Source: MM2 sp035460165 (lineage in GTDB: Bacteria; Pseudomonadota; Gammaproteobacteria; Burkholderiales; Methylophilaceae). Taken from it: a DNA stretch of 64,000 nt. The notes beneath the pieces were generated by a model. It ran no database searches, had not been told where the DNA came from, and saw only the letters and a list, made by a program, of their open reading frames with translations. Shown here in pieces: positions 46,147-54,917 of this stretch; the stretch's first letter is position 1; every line of letters starts with the position of its first letter. Where the stretch lies: the NCBI GenBank assembly GCA_035460165.1, contig DATHWW010000014.1, positions 1 to 64,000 on the forward strand, written 5' to 3'. The translations under genes were made by a program, and so were the position numbers.

Positions 46147-46176
46147 AACCGGATACGGCAATCACCGTATCCGGTT
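46147..46176. terminator. Bidirectional hairpin between psd and rppH
   Basis: A perfect 12-bp inverted repeat AACCGGATACGG / CCGTATCCGGTT with a 6-base loop fills the gap between the convergent psd and rppH genes. The flanking T runs are short on both strands, so it is a reasonable but not ideal terminator for either gene. Confidence 0.6.
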
Positions 46177-46178
46177 AT

Positions 46179-46703
46179 TCAGGAAACGCGCAGCAATTCC
46201 TCGGATGACTTAGCAGAATGCTGGCTCTTGTCGGCACCAAGGTGCGTGACCAGTTCATTGAGCGCCTGCTTGTAAACCTCACGCTTGAATTCGATCACCC
46301 CGTCCAGCGGAACCCAGTAATCGCTCCATCGCCAGGCATCGAACTCAGGATGCGAACTGGCGCGTAACGAAACGTCGCAGTCCCGACCGACCAGCCGCAA
46401 CAAAAACCATATCTGTTTCTGTCCCTTGTAACTCCCACGCCATTCGCGCTTGACCCAATGGGCCGGCACGTCATAGCGCAGCCAGTCACGCGTACGCCCC
46501 AATATGCGTACATGCTGCGGCAGCAAGCCGACCTCTTCCGTCAACTCGCGATACATCGCCTGCTCCGGCGTCTCCCCGTGCTTGATGCCACCTTGCGGGA
46601 ATTGCCAAGAATGCTCGCGGATGCGCTTGCCCCAAAAAACCTTGTTGTGGGCATTACAAATGATGATGCCCACGTTAGGCCGATATCCGTCACGGTCTAT
46701 CAT
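46179..46703 (-). CDS. rppH: RNA pyrophosphohydrolase
   Basis: RppH removes pyrophosphate from the 5' end of triphosphorylated mRNA and so triggers RNase E decay. The 174-residue Nudix protein starts MIDRDGYRPNVGIIICN and has WQFPQGGIKHGETPEQAMYRELTEEVGL, the family box, near 34-61. Length and start match other proteobacterial RppH proteins. It is convergent with psd and separated from the pilE-like gene by 68 bases. Confidence 0.96.
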   Translation of the reverse strand: MIDRDGYRPNVGIIICNAHNKVFWGKRIREHSWQFPQGGIKHGETPEQAMYRELTEEVGLLPQHVRILGRTRDWLRYDVPAHWVKREWRGSYKGQKQIWFLLRLVGRDCDVSLRASSHPEFDAWRWSDYWVPLDGVIEFKREVYKQALNELVTHLGADKSQHSAKSSEELLRVS

Positions 46704-46771
46704 GGCATTAAAAACCTTAATTGAATGCCGCTATTCTTTCACATTTGTCCTTGCCCGAAAAGCTGCGCAGA

Positions 46772-47173
46772 TTACTTGCGCCAGCAATCGGCCGGAGTTT
46801 TGGTGTTACTTTGATTAATGGTCAGCGTCGTACAAGAAGTACCATTTTGTTTATCTTTGGCTTGATTGCCAGTAGCGGTAGCGTTGATCGTATACGTACT
46901 TGCTCCGACACTGCCAATCGTAATCGTGTAATAGTCAGATGTGGGAGACCCTATCGACGTGGCAGTTATCGCGTACTGGCTATTATTTGCTCGCCATTTT
47001 TCTTCATAAAGCTGGGTATCTAGCATTTTGGTCATGACATCTGCGCGCCGGCTTTTGCGTACATAGTCTTGGTAAGAAGGCAATGCGATCATGGAAAGAA
47101 TACCGATAACGACAACCACGATCATTAATTCGATCAGGGTAAAGCCTTGTGATTTTTTTCCTACTCCACGCAT
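46772..47173 (-). CDS. pilE: Type IV pilin, PilE/ComP-like
   Basis: The 133-residue prepilin has the class III signal MRGVGKKSQG with cleavage before FTLIELMIVVVVIGILSMIALPSY, Glu at +5, and a C-terminal pair of cysteines (GTSC and ADCWRK) bounding a D-loop. It resembles PilE-type minor pilins that end minor-pilin clusters in betaproteobacteria. It is divergent from the fimT-pilW-pilX-pilV operon. The major pilin is more likely the gene at 55652. Confidence 0.85.
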   Translation of the reverse strand: MRGVGKKSQGFTLIELMIVVVVIGILSMIALPSYQDYVRKSRRADVMTKMLDTQLYEEKWRANNSQYAITATSIGSPTSDYYTITIGSVGASTYTINATATGNQAKDKQNGTSCTTLTINQSNTKTPADCWRK

Positions 47174-47298
47174 GATCTTCCTCCGAAAAAGCAATAAATA
47201 AATTATCTCACCAGCCAATTTTTGGCGCCGATTTATTTGAAAATCAGCACATACCCGACCAAAGGGCCACCCCGGGCGATAAACGGCCGGGAAGAATC

Positions 47299-47326
47299 TT
47301 GTATGTTATACCCCTACAACTATAAT
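47299..47326 (+). promoter_or_regulatory. Probable promoter of the minor pilin operon
   Basis: TTGTAT (47299-47304) and a perfect TATAAT (47321-47326) are separated by 16 bases and lie about 24 bases before the first pseudopilin start. An AAGAAGG Shine-Dalgarno-like stretch follows. This suggests sigma70 control of the minor pilins, in contrast to the sigma54-type promoter of the major pilin. Confidence 0.6.
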
Positions 47327-47349
47327 GCATCTAAAAGAAGGTATAAATC

Positions 47350-47898
47350 ATGTTCAGCTTGAGCACTGCTAGGGGAATCACCTTGATTGAATTTCTTGCT
47401 GTTCTGCTGATTGTAAGTATTCTAGCGGCTTTGGGCTTGCCCGCTTTCACCAGCGTGCTACATAAACATAGAGCAAAAAGCGCCGCAGAGACTTTACACG
47501 CACATTTGCGGTTTGCAAAAACGGAAGCAATTAAACGCAATCAGCAGATTCACGTTAATTTTAATGTAAGCGCAGATGGCACGACCTGGTGCTATGGTCT
47601 CAGGCAGGAGAGCACTTGTGATTGTTCCGTCGCCAATTCATGCCATCTCGACTCTGTGGAGAAAGTAGTGAGCAGCAGCGATTTCCCCAATACAAAAATG
47701 CAAACCTCCTTATCCTCTCCTGGCAACCGTCTCACATTCGATAACGTACGCGGGATTATGGACAGTACATTTGGCAATATTCGCTTCTATACGGCTGAAA
47801 ACAAAGAAGTACGTTTGATCATTAACCGGCTGGCCAGATTCCGATTCTGCTCACCGGCGGGAAATGCAAATATTGCAGGATATTCAACGTCATGCTGA
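47350..47898 (+). CDS. FimT/GspH-like minor pseudopilin (first copy)
   Basis: This 182-residue prepilin is cleaved after Gly9 (MFSLSTARG) before ITLIEFLAVLLIVSILAALGLPAF, with Glu at +5, followed by the GspH-like beta domain. It contains the cysteine cluster Cys81, Cys90, Cys92, Cys98 and a terminal pair, Cys167 and Cys182. The next gene is a clear paralogue with the same cysteines. It heads the operon, behind a good promoter, and overlaps the next gene by 7 bases. It would take part in the priming complex of the pilus. Confidence 0.85.
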   Translation: MFSLSTARGITLIEFLAVLLIVSILAALGLPAFTSVLHKHRAKSAAETLHAHLRFAKTEAIKRNQQIHVNFNVSADGTTWCYGLRQESTCDCSVANSCHLDSVEKVVSSSDFPNTKMQTSLSSPGNRLTFDNVRGIMDSTFGNIRFYTAENKEVRLIINRLARFRFCSPAGNANIAGYSTSC

Positions 47899-48455
47899 CT
47901 CGCCACACCAAGTCGGGCCAGTTCGGCTTCACCTTGATTGAACTGATGATAGTGATCGTGATCGCGGGGATACTGCTAGCCATGGCCCTGCCCAGCTTTC
48001 GCGATTCGATCGATCGCAATCGCCTTCGCTCGATTACCGATACCCTCTACGGAGATCTGCAATTCGCCAAATCCGAGGCCATTAAGCGAAATCAGCCCAT
48101 GACCGTGGACTTTACTACCAGCGGCGGCGGCTCAACGTGGTGTTACGGATTCAGGCTAGGGAGTGGGGCAACTTGCGACTGCACCGTTACCGACACCTCG
48201 GCGACCAATGCCTGCGTCATTGACACCGTACTCAAGGTTGTCAACAACACCAGTGAATATCCCGGCATCACCATGACGCCATCCACAGACTTTGTATTCG
48301 ACAACGTGCGTGGCACGGCCACTGCCGGCAATGTATTACTAACATCCTCGCGTAGCAAAACCACGCAATTGTTTGTCAACGTGCTGGGCAAGATCCATGT
48401 TTGCTCGGCCAGCGGCAACTCCAATGTTTCGGGGTACTCCACATCATGTCAATAA
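47892..48455 (+). CDS. fimT: FimT/GspH-like minor pseudopilin (second copy)
   Basis: The 187-residue prepilin is cleaved after Gly12 before FTLIELMIVIVIAGILLAMALPSF. Its body matches the previous gene, including LQFAKSEAIKRNQPM, Cys84, Cys95, Cys97, Cys108 and the closing GNSNVSGYSTSC motif, so the pair arose by tandem duplication. FimT-type minor pilins have been shown in other bacteria to bind DNA during natural transformation, which with comEC here is suggestive. Its stop overlaps pilW. Confidence 0.87.
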   Translation: MLTRHTKSGQFGFTLIELMIVIVIAGILLAMALPSFRDSIDRNRLRSITDTLYGDLQFAKSEAIKRNQPMTVDFTTSGGGSTWCYGFRLGSGATCDCTVTDTSATNACVIDTVLKVVNNTSEYPGITMTPSTDFVFDNVRGTATAGNVLLTSSRSKTTQLFVNVLGKIHVCSASGNSNVSGYSTSCQ

Positions 48456-49390
48456 GCGCCACATTTCCCCGACAACGCGGCTTCTCGCTGGTCGAGCTGA
48501 TGGTCGCACTCGCCATAGGCATGTTCATATTGGTCGGCCTGGTATATGTCACCGGCAGCACGATCAACAGCAACGCTAAACAACTCAAGACCACGCGCCT
48601 CAACCAGGAGCTGCGTTCGATCATGCATTTGACGACGCGCGACCTGAAGCGCGCAGGGCAGGTTGCGGCGAGCCCGGACAATCTGACATTCTCGACCTAC
48701 CAATGCCTAATATTGAGCGCCACCTCCGGCACAAGCATTACCGTCACGGCATCACCGACAGATACATGTGCGGTAACCTCCACCTCCTCTTTTGACCCGC
48801 AATTGGTCACCGCTGCAGCTGTTGCCGACAGCAGCGGAGTCGTCATCATGGCAACCACGCTAGGCCTGAATAATGTCACTACCTACGCGTGCGGCCTGGT
48901 GACAGCGGCGAGCACTTCTTCGCTCACGATCAACAACGTCGCCTGCCCGAATGCCGGCAGTGCCGTTTCTTTTCCCAGCACCACAATTTCGCGCTGGCAT
49001 TTTGCCAACATGTTTTCCAGCAGCCTGATGGCCACACTGGACGACAATACCGATACCATCCTGGATGGCATGACCTATCGCTACGACCTAAACGGCAACG
49101 GGGTATTGGATTACCCGAGCGAATGCTTCGGCATGCGATGGAACAGCGCCAGCTTACGCATGGAGTCGTGGGTGGGCTCCAACTCCAGCAATTGCACGGC
49201 CGGCGCCTGGAACAGCCTGACCGATACCGACACGATCGAAATCACCGATTTCCGCATAGTGCTGGTTTCTCCCTCGACATCCAATTTGCGAGAGTATCGC
49301 TTGTCCATGACCGGACGCCTGAAAGCCGACAATTCGGTCTCAAGAACCATCGAGGAAATCGTTCGTTTACGAAACGATCCGGTTATCTAA
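48446..49390 (+). CDS. pilW: PilW-type minor pilin
   Basis: The 314-residue prepilin is cleaved after Gly12 (PRQRG) before FSLVELMVALAIGMFILVGLVYV, with Glu at +5, and continues into a beta-rich body of the PilW/GspJ type. The ATG at 48446 lies within the end of the previous gene (ATG to TAA overlap) and gives a normal leader; the longer frame to 48401 is rejected. It would form part of the tip-priming complex with the PilV and PilX proteins. Confidence 0.85.
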   Translation: MSISATFPRQRGFSLVELMVALAIGMFILVGLVYVTGSTINSNAKQLKTTRLNQELRSIMHLTTRDLKRAGQVAASPDNLTFSTYQCLILSATSGTSITVTASPTDTCAVTSTSSFDPQLVTAAAVADSSGVVIMATTLGLNNVTTYACGLVTAASTSSLTINNVACPNAGSAVSFPSTTISRWHFANMFSSSLMATLDDNTDTILDGMTYRYDLNGNGVLDYPSECFGMRWNSASLRMESWVGSNSSNCTAGAWNSLTDTDTIEITDFRIVLVSPSTSNLREYRLSMTGRLKADNSVSRTIEEIVRLRNDPVI

Positions 49391-49409
49391 CAGGTATAAA
49401 GCAGAATCT

Positions 49410-50948
49410 ATGAGAGAGCGCATCATGCAACCACTAGCCAAATCGATACACATGCAACGGGGTGCCATCACATTGCCGGTGGCCCTGATCATCATGCTGT
49501 TGCTGACCATAGTCACGATATACGCTGCACGCGTCGGCATCCTTGAAACGCGGACTTCGGCCAATAAAATCCGTTCGGAAGAAGCTCTGGCCGCAGCCGA
49601 ATTGGGCGTGGAGTCTGCGTTGGCTTTCATTGAAAGGAATCAGGACCTGGTTGCCACCAACACGGGTACTGGTTGGGGCTTGGCCACGAATGCGTTGCAT
49701 TGGGTGCAATGCTCCAGCACGGCAACAACCAGACCCTGCAGCCTGATTAGTAGCGCCATGCGCGGACGCTGGATGTTCTTGCAAAACAATGGCAGTTCCG
49801 ACCTGACATCGCTACTTAAGCTCACCACTTCTTGCACCGACAACGACGTGAACGGCATTTGCGATAGCAACACCAGCCAATACTCACAGGTAGCAGGCAA
49901 TTTCGACTACCTGTATATCATGTCGCGCTGCCGTGATCTCAATAATGACGGCGACTGTACCGACACTAGCGAAAGCACCACCCGTCCGATGGAATTCCCG
50001 GTCCTCACGGTTTTCGCCGAAGGCCTATCTGCCGATGGAACTGCCACGGCCCCGGTACAGCAATCGGCCTATTTTTATAACGGCTCAAGCAACCTGAGCG
50101 ACTTTCCGGCATCTATCATGGCAGCAGGCAGCGTCGGCTCCAGCGGGACATTCAATGTCGTTGTCAATCCGGATGCAGGCGGCACCATTGGCAATCGCCC
50201 CTTGTCTTTCTGGACGAAAGAAAATGTTACATTCAACTCGAGCTCAGCCGCCACTTGCTATGAGGGAGAAGTAGGCGTCAATGGCTTTCTGGGCACGACC
50301 ACGGCGGAAGACAGCACCCAAACAGCTACTTATGACGGAAAAACGGTCACAGTCAAGCTCTGCCGCACATGCGTTTGCCCCAACACGGTAGCCAGCGGCG
50401 CTATCAGCATCAATACCACCACCCATGAGGGCGACATTCTGGATATCGACAGCAATACCGGCAAATGGCTGGACACATCCTTCCCGAATGACGTTTTCAA
50501 ATATGTGACCTCGTATGCCACTGCGGATTACTTGAGCTTTAAGGCTGACATGATCGCAGCAGGTAGGATGACGGAAATTACGGATTGCGGAACGCTGAAT
50601 ACCAGCTCCAGCGGCTGGTATTGGTTCACCGGCACCGAATGTACGATCAGCAGTGATGTGGGTTCCCTTGCGGGTCCTGTCATGTTGATTTCGCAAGGCA
50701 ATTTTAGGATGGCTTCAAACAATTACTTTTTCGGAATGATCTTTGCCTTCAGTCCCAATAACAGCACGCTCAATGTCAGCCTTAACGGTGGTCCTACTGT
50801 ATACGGCATCCTGGTATCCAATACATCCATCTCGCTTTCCAATGGGACATACAAGGCCAGATACGTTCCGAACTTGTTCGACATTGCGTCAGAAAACGAC
50901 CCGATACGCCGCTTCGGCAGATTGCCCGGCGGATGGAAAGACTATTGA
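49410..50948 (+). CDS. pilX: PilX-type minor pilin with a large extra C-terminal domain
   Basis: The 512-residue protein has a PilX N-terminus (MQRG, then AITLPVALIIMLLLTIVTIYAARVGILETRTSANK) and the conserved EEALAAAELGVESAL segment. PilX proteins are usually near 200 residues; about 300 extra follow, rich in Ser, Thr and Asn. They include Cys318, Cys321, Cys323 (CRTCVC) and a beta-helix-like tail (SNNYFFGMIFAF, NSTLNVSLNGG). An ATG at 49425 with a GAGAG element is an alternative start. The extension looks extracellular and may display an adhesin-like domain at the pilus tip. Confidence 0.75.
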   Translation: MRERIMQPLAKSIHMQRGAITLPVALIIMLLLTIVTIYAARVGILETRTSANKIRSEEALAAAELGVESALAFIERNQDLVATNTGTGWGLATNALHWVQCSSTATTRPCSLISSAMRGRWMFLQNNGSSDLTSLLKLTTSCTDNDVNGICDSNTSQYSQVAGNFDYLYIMSRCRDLNNDGDCTDTSESTTRPMEFPVLTVFAEGLSADGTATAPVQQSAYFYNGSSNLSDFPASIMAAGSVGSSGTFNVVVNPDAGGTIGNRPLSFWTKENVTFNSSSAATCYEGEVGVNGFLGTTTAEDSTQTATYDGKTVTVKLCRTCVCPNTVASGAISINTTTHEGDILDIDSNTGKWLDTSFPNDVFKYVTSYATADYLSFKADMIAAGRMTEITDCGTLNTSSSGWYWFTGTECTISSDVGSLAGPVMLISQGNFRMASNNYFFGMIFAFSPNNSTLNVSLNGGPTVYGILVSNTSISLSNGTYKARYVPNLFDIASENDPIRRFGRLPGGWKDY

Positions 50949-50968
50949 GATACGAGGTACATCCAATC

Positions 50969-53194
50969 ATGAACATAAAATACATACGACCCCAGCGCGC
51001 GCAAGGCTTCGGCCTGTTGGATGTGCTCATTACTGTCCTCGTATTAGCGGTTGCATTACTTTCCTTGGGCGGGCTGCACACCGCCATCATCAAGAGTAGC
51101 AGTCTGGCCAAAGCGCGTACCAACGCAACCAGCCTGGCCCAGGAAAAGCTGGACGACCTCCGCGCATTCGGAGATAGCGCGACAGATAGCACTTTCTCTT
51201 ACGCCAGCATAGCCTCCGGCAGTACGGGCGGAGCATATAATACGATCCCCACTTCGGACAATGTCACCTATACCCGCAACTGGTTCGTCTATAACTTCAA
51301 TATGTGCGCAGACAACGCTGCCCCGACGGTAGCCGGCGCCACCTGCACCAAAACGGTTCCGGATATGAAGCTCATTACCATGGCCGTGTCCTGGACCGAT
51401 GAGTCGGGCGCACCACGCACGCTTGGCCTTCAGTCGGCGCTTTCTAGTATTAGTGTCACCAATTCCGCTGCCGCTTACACGCCCAACTACTCGGGCGCAC
51501 CCGATTTTGTGCTGAACACTAGCTATGTCGATGCCAACGGCGATGTTATTTCTCATGATGTAGGTAACGACATTCTCAAGAAGGCTTCGCAACCCACCCC
51601 GGACAGTAATCGTACAAATGTCAACGATGGCACCTTCAATACAATTACTACTGTTCACGAAGAATTCTATAATTCCAGCAATTATTTTTTGGGCGGCAGC
51701 TCTTACACTACTATCAATTGCAATTGCACTAATAAAACCAGCGTCAACGGGGCTTATCAACCAACGCAATGGAACGGTTCCGGATATACAGCTGGGGCAT
51801 GGGATGCCACGAAGGATACGGGGGCTAGAGCCTCTACTCAAGAAGATAAGATTTGCATTACTTGTTGCCGCGACCATCGAGACGACACAGCCGACCCAAC
51901 GGCAACCACGCCAGACTCTTTTGAAAAGAAATTTGATCCTTTTAGACCCTACTCAAGCGATTATACGAGTCAACGGCACAATCACTATGACAGCTCGCTC
52001 TCATCCCCGGTGAATACAAATAACCAGGATTATATCGAAGCATGTCGCATGGTTTGGCATCAAGGCCGGCTGCAGGTACTGTCTGATTGGAGGCTCGAAG
52101 ATATCAGAATTTTCCCCGCCAGTTTTCTCAATGACAATACTAACAAGACAAAATATGATACTTACGTCTTGGAGCTTGCCAAGGCATATGTAAACGCAAT
52201 CACATCAAGCAATTACCCATCAACCACGCTAAATCCGCCTCGCTTTGCCTGCGTCACAGGAAGCGGTTCGGATATTGCATGTACCGGCAATTATGCTGCG
52301 CTTGCCACAGCTACAAGCAATCTAAATACAGCCATCGGGACAACCTTGGAATTCGCCTCAACGACCTCTTCATCGGTACAAATGATGGCTAGAGGTATTT
52401 ACATCGACTACATGACTCCCGATCTTTTCAATACGATTTACTGCAAATTGAACCCAGGGGGTACAAAACCTTTTGCCGGCAGTTCCAATAACACATGTGC
52501 CAGCGGAACAGCAGCCTCATTCGATGACATTCTGTATATGGTGCCATTTCATGATTTCAATATGACGCGCTATACCACTTGGAATTCTTCGGCGACATCG
52601 AAAGCCACAGTCACCAGCGACACAATTACAAACCAGAATGAAATCTCATATAGCAGAGGGCTAGTAGCCCCTGTCGCAGCAGGAACATCCACCCTCACTG
52701 CCACTTTACGTCGAAGTAATACAGCATGGACTGATTCAGACTTGATTGATCCGGACGATGTCAATTATCTCAGCCGAAGCTTGAGCATTTGTGTGACATC
52801 TTGCACACCGACCCCAACAACCAATAAAGTGTCAGGAACAATCTCCATTGCAACCGGATCGGACAAGCCTAATGTTGCAGCAACGGAAGTTACTGTGACT
52901 GACAGTACTGGAGCATCTTGCAAAGATACAGCTGGCACTGGGTTCACATGCTATTTCGATACATTCGGAGCTGGCTCAATTACCTTCTCCACTTACAACA
53001 AATTGAACAACAACAGTACGGTACAAGATAATTGTATTTTCTACACCGCGATACCTTCCAGTGGTACTCGAAACAGTATTTCATCGGATGGGATCATCAC
53101 AGAAAGCGTTACATTTACCTGGACTGGCCAAGCTTCCGACCTCATATTCAATGTTACGCTGGAGGCGGATCCTGATAGCGGTGTTTGCAATTAA
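50969..53194 (+). CDS. pilV: PilV-like minor pilin with very large C-terminal extension
   Basis: This 741-residue protein has a prepilin leader ending at Gly13 and a PilV-type helix (FGLLDVLITVLVLAVALLSLGGLHTA, then LAQEKLDDLRAF), but Asp replaces the +5 Glu. PilV proteins are usually below 200 residues. About 550 extra residues follow, with CNC (251-253) and CITCC (296-300), His-rich segments near 301-340, and a C-terminal immunoglobulin-like beta domain after TPTPTTNKVSGTISI. The function of the extension is unknown; display at the pilus tip is inferred. A strong terminator follows. Confidence 0.7.
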   Translation: MNIKYIRPQRAQGFGLLDVLITVLVLAVALLSLGGLHTAIIKSSSLAKARTNATSLAQEKLDDLRAFGDSATDSTFSYASIASGSTGGAYNTIPTSDNVTYTRNWFVYNFNMCADNAAPTVAGATCTKTVPDMKLITMAVSWTDESGAPRTLGLQSALSSISVTNSAAAYTPNYSGAPDFVLNTSYVDANGDVISHDVGNDILKKASQPTPDSNRTNVNDGTFNTITTVHEEFYNSSNYFLGGSSYTTINCNCTNKTSVNGAYQPTQWNGSGYTAGAWDATKDTGARASTQEDKICITCCRDHRDDTADPTATTPDSFEKKFDPFRPYSSDYTSQRHNHYDSSLSSPVNTNNQDYIEACRMVWHQGRLQVLSDWRLEDIRIFPASFLNDNTNKTKYDTYVLELAKAYVNAITSSNYPSTTLNPPRFACVTGSGSDIACTGNYAALATATSNLNTAIGTTLEFASTTSSSVQMMARGIYIDYMTPDLFNTIYCKLNPGGTKPFAGSSNNTCASGTAASFDDILYMVPFHDFNMTRYTTWNSSATSKATVTSDTITNQNEISYSRGLVAPVAAGTSTLTATLRRSNTAWTDSDLIDPDDVNYLSRSLSICVTSCTPTPTTNKVSGTISIATGSDKPNVAATEVTVTDSTGASCKDTAGTGFTCYFDTFGAGSITFSTYNKLNNNSTVQDNCIFYTAIPSSGTRNSISSDGIITESVTFTWTGQASDLIFNVTLEADPDSGVCN

Positions 53195-53248
53195 TCGCAT
53201 AGCTACTTTCCGTAGATCTCAGTAAATAACGAGCTAACTAGGCAACTC

Positions 53249-53280
53249 AAGACACCTGCTCGGCAGGTGTCTTTATTTAT
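53249..53280 (+). terminator. Rho-independent terminator of the minor pilin operon
   Basis: A perfect 11-bp stem AAGACACCTGC / GCAGGTGTCTT with a 3-base TCG loop is followed by TATTTAT. It lies about 55 bases after the pilV-like stop and before the YVTN gene, so the operon ends here and the next gene needs its own promoter. Confidence 0.8.
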
Positions 53281-53322
53281 ACAAACGTCAACCATCTCGC
53301 TACACCAGGCGTTACTAATGCC

Positions 53323-54303
53323 ATGACTTCGATGCTTTCCTACCGGGGCCCCTGGCAATATCTATTACTGCTCCTGGCATTAATCGTACCTTTTGCCGTC
53401 AATGGAGCCCCATCAGTTGCATACATTACCAACCAAGGCGATAACACTGTCAGCGTGATTGATCTTGCCTCCGGCAAAGCTTTCAAATCCATTCCTGTAG
53501 GTGTCAAACCGGTAGGTGTAGCGATTGCCCCAAAAGCACATCGCGTATTCATCACCAATGTGGACAGCAGCAATATCACTGTCATCGATAGCCAGACGCA
53601 AGAGGTTCTATATCATTTGCCCGCTGGATCAAGCCCCGTAGGAATCGCAGCGAAGGCTGATGGTTCTCGCCTATATGTGGCGGACTGGTTCAGTGATCGG
53701 ATACTTGCGCTCGACAGCATTACGGGCAAGCAGCTATATGCCATCGACATCAGCAAAGCGCCGGCCGGCCTATTGCTTTCCCGAGACGAGAGAATGTTGT
53801 ACGTAGCCAACCGGGACAGCAACGACGTGGCATGGATTGATGCATCAAATGGCAAGATATTGCATCGCACCACCGTCGGAACCCATCCATTCGGCTTGGC
53901 TCTTTCTCAGGATGGCAAGCGGCTTTATGCCGTCAATGTCTGGTCGGATAGCGTATCCGTCATTGACACGGCAAATCGCCAAGTTGTTGCGACGATACCA
54001 GTAGGGGACCACCCCTATTGCGCTACATTAAATCCTGCTGGTGATCGCCTTTATGTGACCAACACACAAGGCGATAGCCTGTCGGTGATAGACACAAAAA
54101 CTTCAAAGACTATCGCCACGGTCGAGGTAGGAGCTACGCCTGAAGGAGTCGCATATTCTGCTGCAATGAACAGAATCTATGTAGCAAGTTGGATGGAAAA
54201 CGAAGTCACCGTGATCGATGCTGCCACAAACAAGGTGATCGCCCATATTCCTACTGGCAAGGAAAGCCGGGCATTCGGCCCATTCATTCTTGAAAATCGG
54301 TAA
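53323..54303 (+). CDS. Secreted YVTN/YncE-like beta-propeller protein
   Basis: The 326-residue protein has a signal-peptide-like N-terminus (hydrophobic 13-26, cleavage likely near Gly28-Ala29) followed by about seven repeats of roughly 42 residues of the YVTN type (YITNQGDNTVSVIDLASGK, YVANRDSNDVAWIDASNGK, YVTNTQGDSLSVIDTKTSK). It is a periplasmic or surface propeller with no catalytic signature. It sits where pilY1, whose C-terminal domain is also a propeller, would be expected, but has no PilY1 homology that I can recognise. A -10/-35 pair was not evident. Confidence 0.8.
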   Translation: MTSMLSYRGPWQYLLLLLALIVPFAVNGAPSVAYITNQGDNTVSVIDLASGKAFKSIPVGVKPVGVAIAPKAHRVFITNVDSSNITVIDSQTQEVLYHLPAGSSPVGIAAKADGSRLYVADWFSDRILALDSITGKQLYAIDISKAPAGLLLSRDERMLYVANRDSNDVAWIDASNGKILHRTTVGTHPFGLALSQDGKRLYAVNVWSDSVSVIDTANRQVVATIPVGDHPYCATLNPAGDRLYVTNTQGDSLSVIDTKTSKTIATVEVGATPEGVAYSAAMNRIYVASWMENEVTVIDAATNKVIAHIPTGKESRAFGPFILENR

Positions 54304-54362
54304 GCCAAAATCAGGCATAAAACGTTACAATTTTAGATTCACCCGGAACAAGGAGCTTTTGC

Positions 54363-54887
54363 ATGAAAAAGTTGTTTGCTGTTTTCCTCGCGTCTCTTTT
54401 GCCTTTCGCGGCCTTTGCGCATGGACCGAGCCCGCAAAAGGTGGTTGAAACCGTAACGATCAAAGCCCCGCCCGCCAAGGTTTGGGCACTAGTAGGCGAT
54501 TTCAATGGCATGACCAAATGGCATCCCGCTATCAAAGCCAGCAAAGTTGAAAAGAAAGGCGTCGATACCTTCCGCACACTGACCCTCAAAGATGGCGGCA
54601 CCATTTACGAACGCCTGAAAGAGAAAAACGACGCCGACATGCGCTTGAAATATGAAATCGTGGAAGGCGTACTGCCGGTCAGCGATTATTACGCCGTCAT
54701 TACGGTCAAGCCAGGTGCCAACGCGAATGAATCCACGGTGGAATGGATGGCGCGCTTCTATCGCAAATACAAGCTCAACCCACCCATCCCCGCAGGCCAA
54801 GATGACGAATCAGCGCTCAAGGCTGTAAATGGCGTGTTCAAGCCGGGCCTCGCCAATCTGAAAAAAGTCGCTGAAAGCGGCAAGTAA
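54363..54887 (+). CDS. Secreted SRPBCC (MxaD-like) protein, first copy
   Basis: The 174-residue protein has a signal peptide (MKKLFAVFLASLLPFAAFA, mature start HGPSPQ) and a START/SRPBCC fold recognised by KVWALVGDFNGMTKWHPAI and DGGTIYERL. The closest named relative is MxaD of methanol oxidation clusters, but no mxa genes are nearby, so the role is unknown; binding of a hydrophobic ligand in the periplasm is the family property. It has a strong AAGGAG ribosome site. The next gene is a close duplicate. Confidence 0.8.
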   Translation: MKKLFAVFLASLLPFAAFAHGPSPQKVVETVTIKAPPAKVWALVGDFNGMTKWHPAIKASKVEKKGVDTFRTLTLKDGGTIYERLKEKNDADMRLKYEIVEGVLPVSDYYAVITVKPGANANESTVEWMARFYRKYKLNPPIPAGQDDESALKAVNGVFKPGLANLKKVAESGK

Positions 54888-54917
54888 TTTACCAATTTTT
54901 AACCAGGAGAAATCTGC

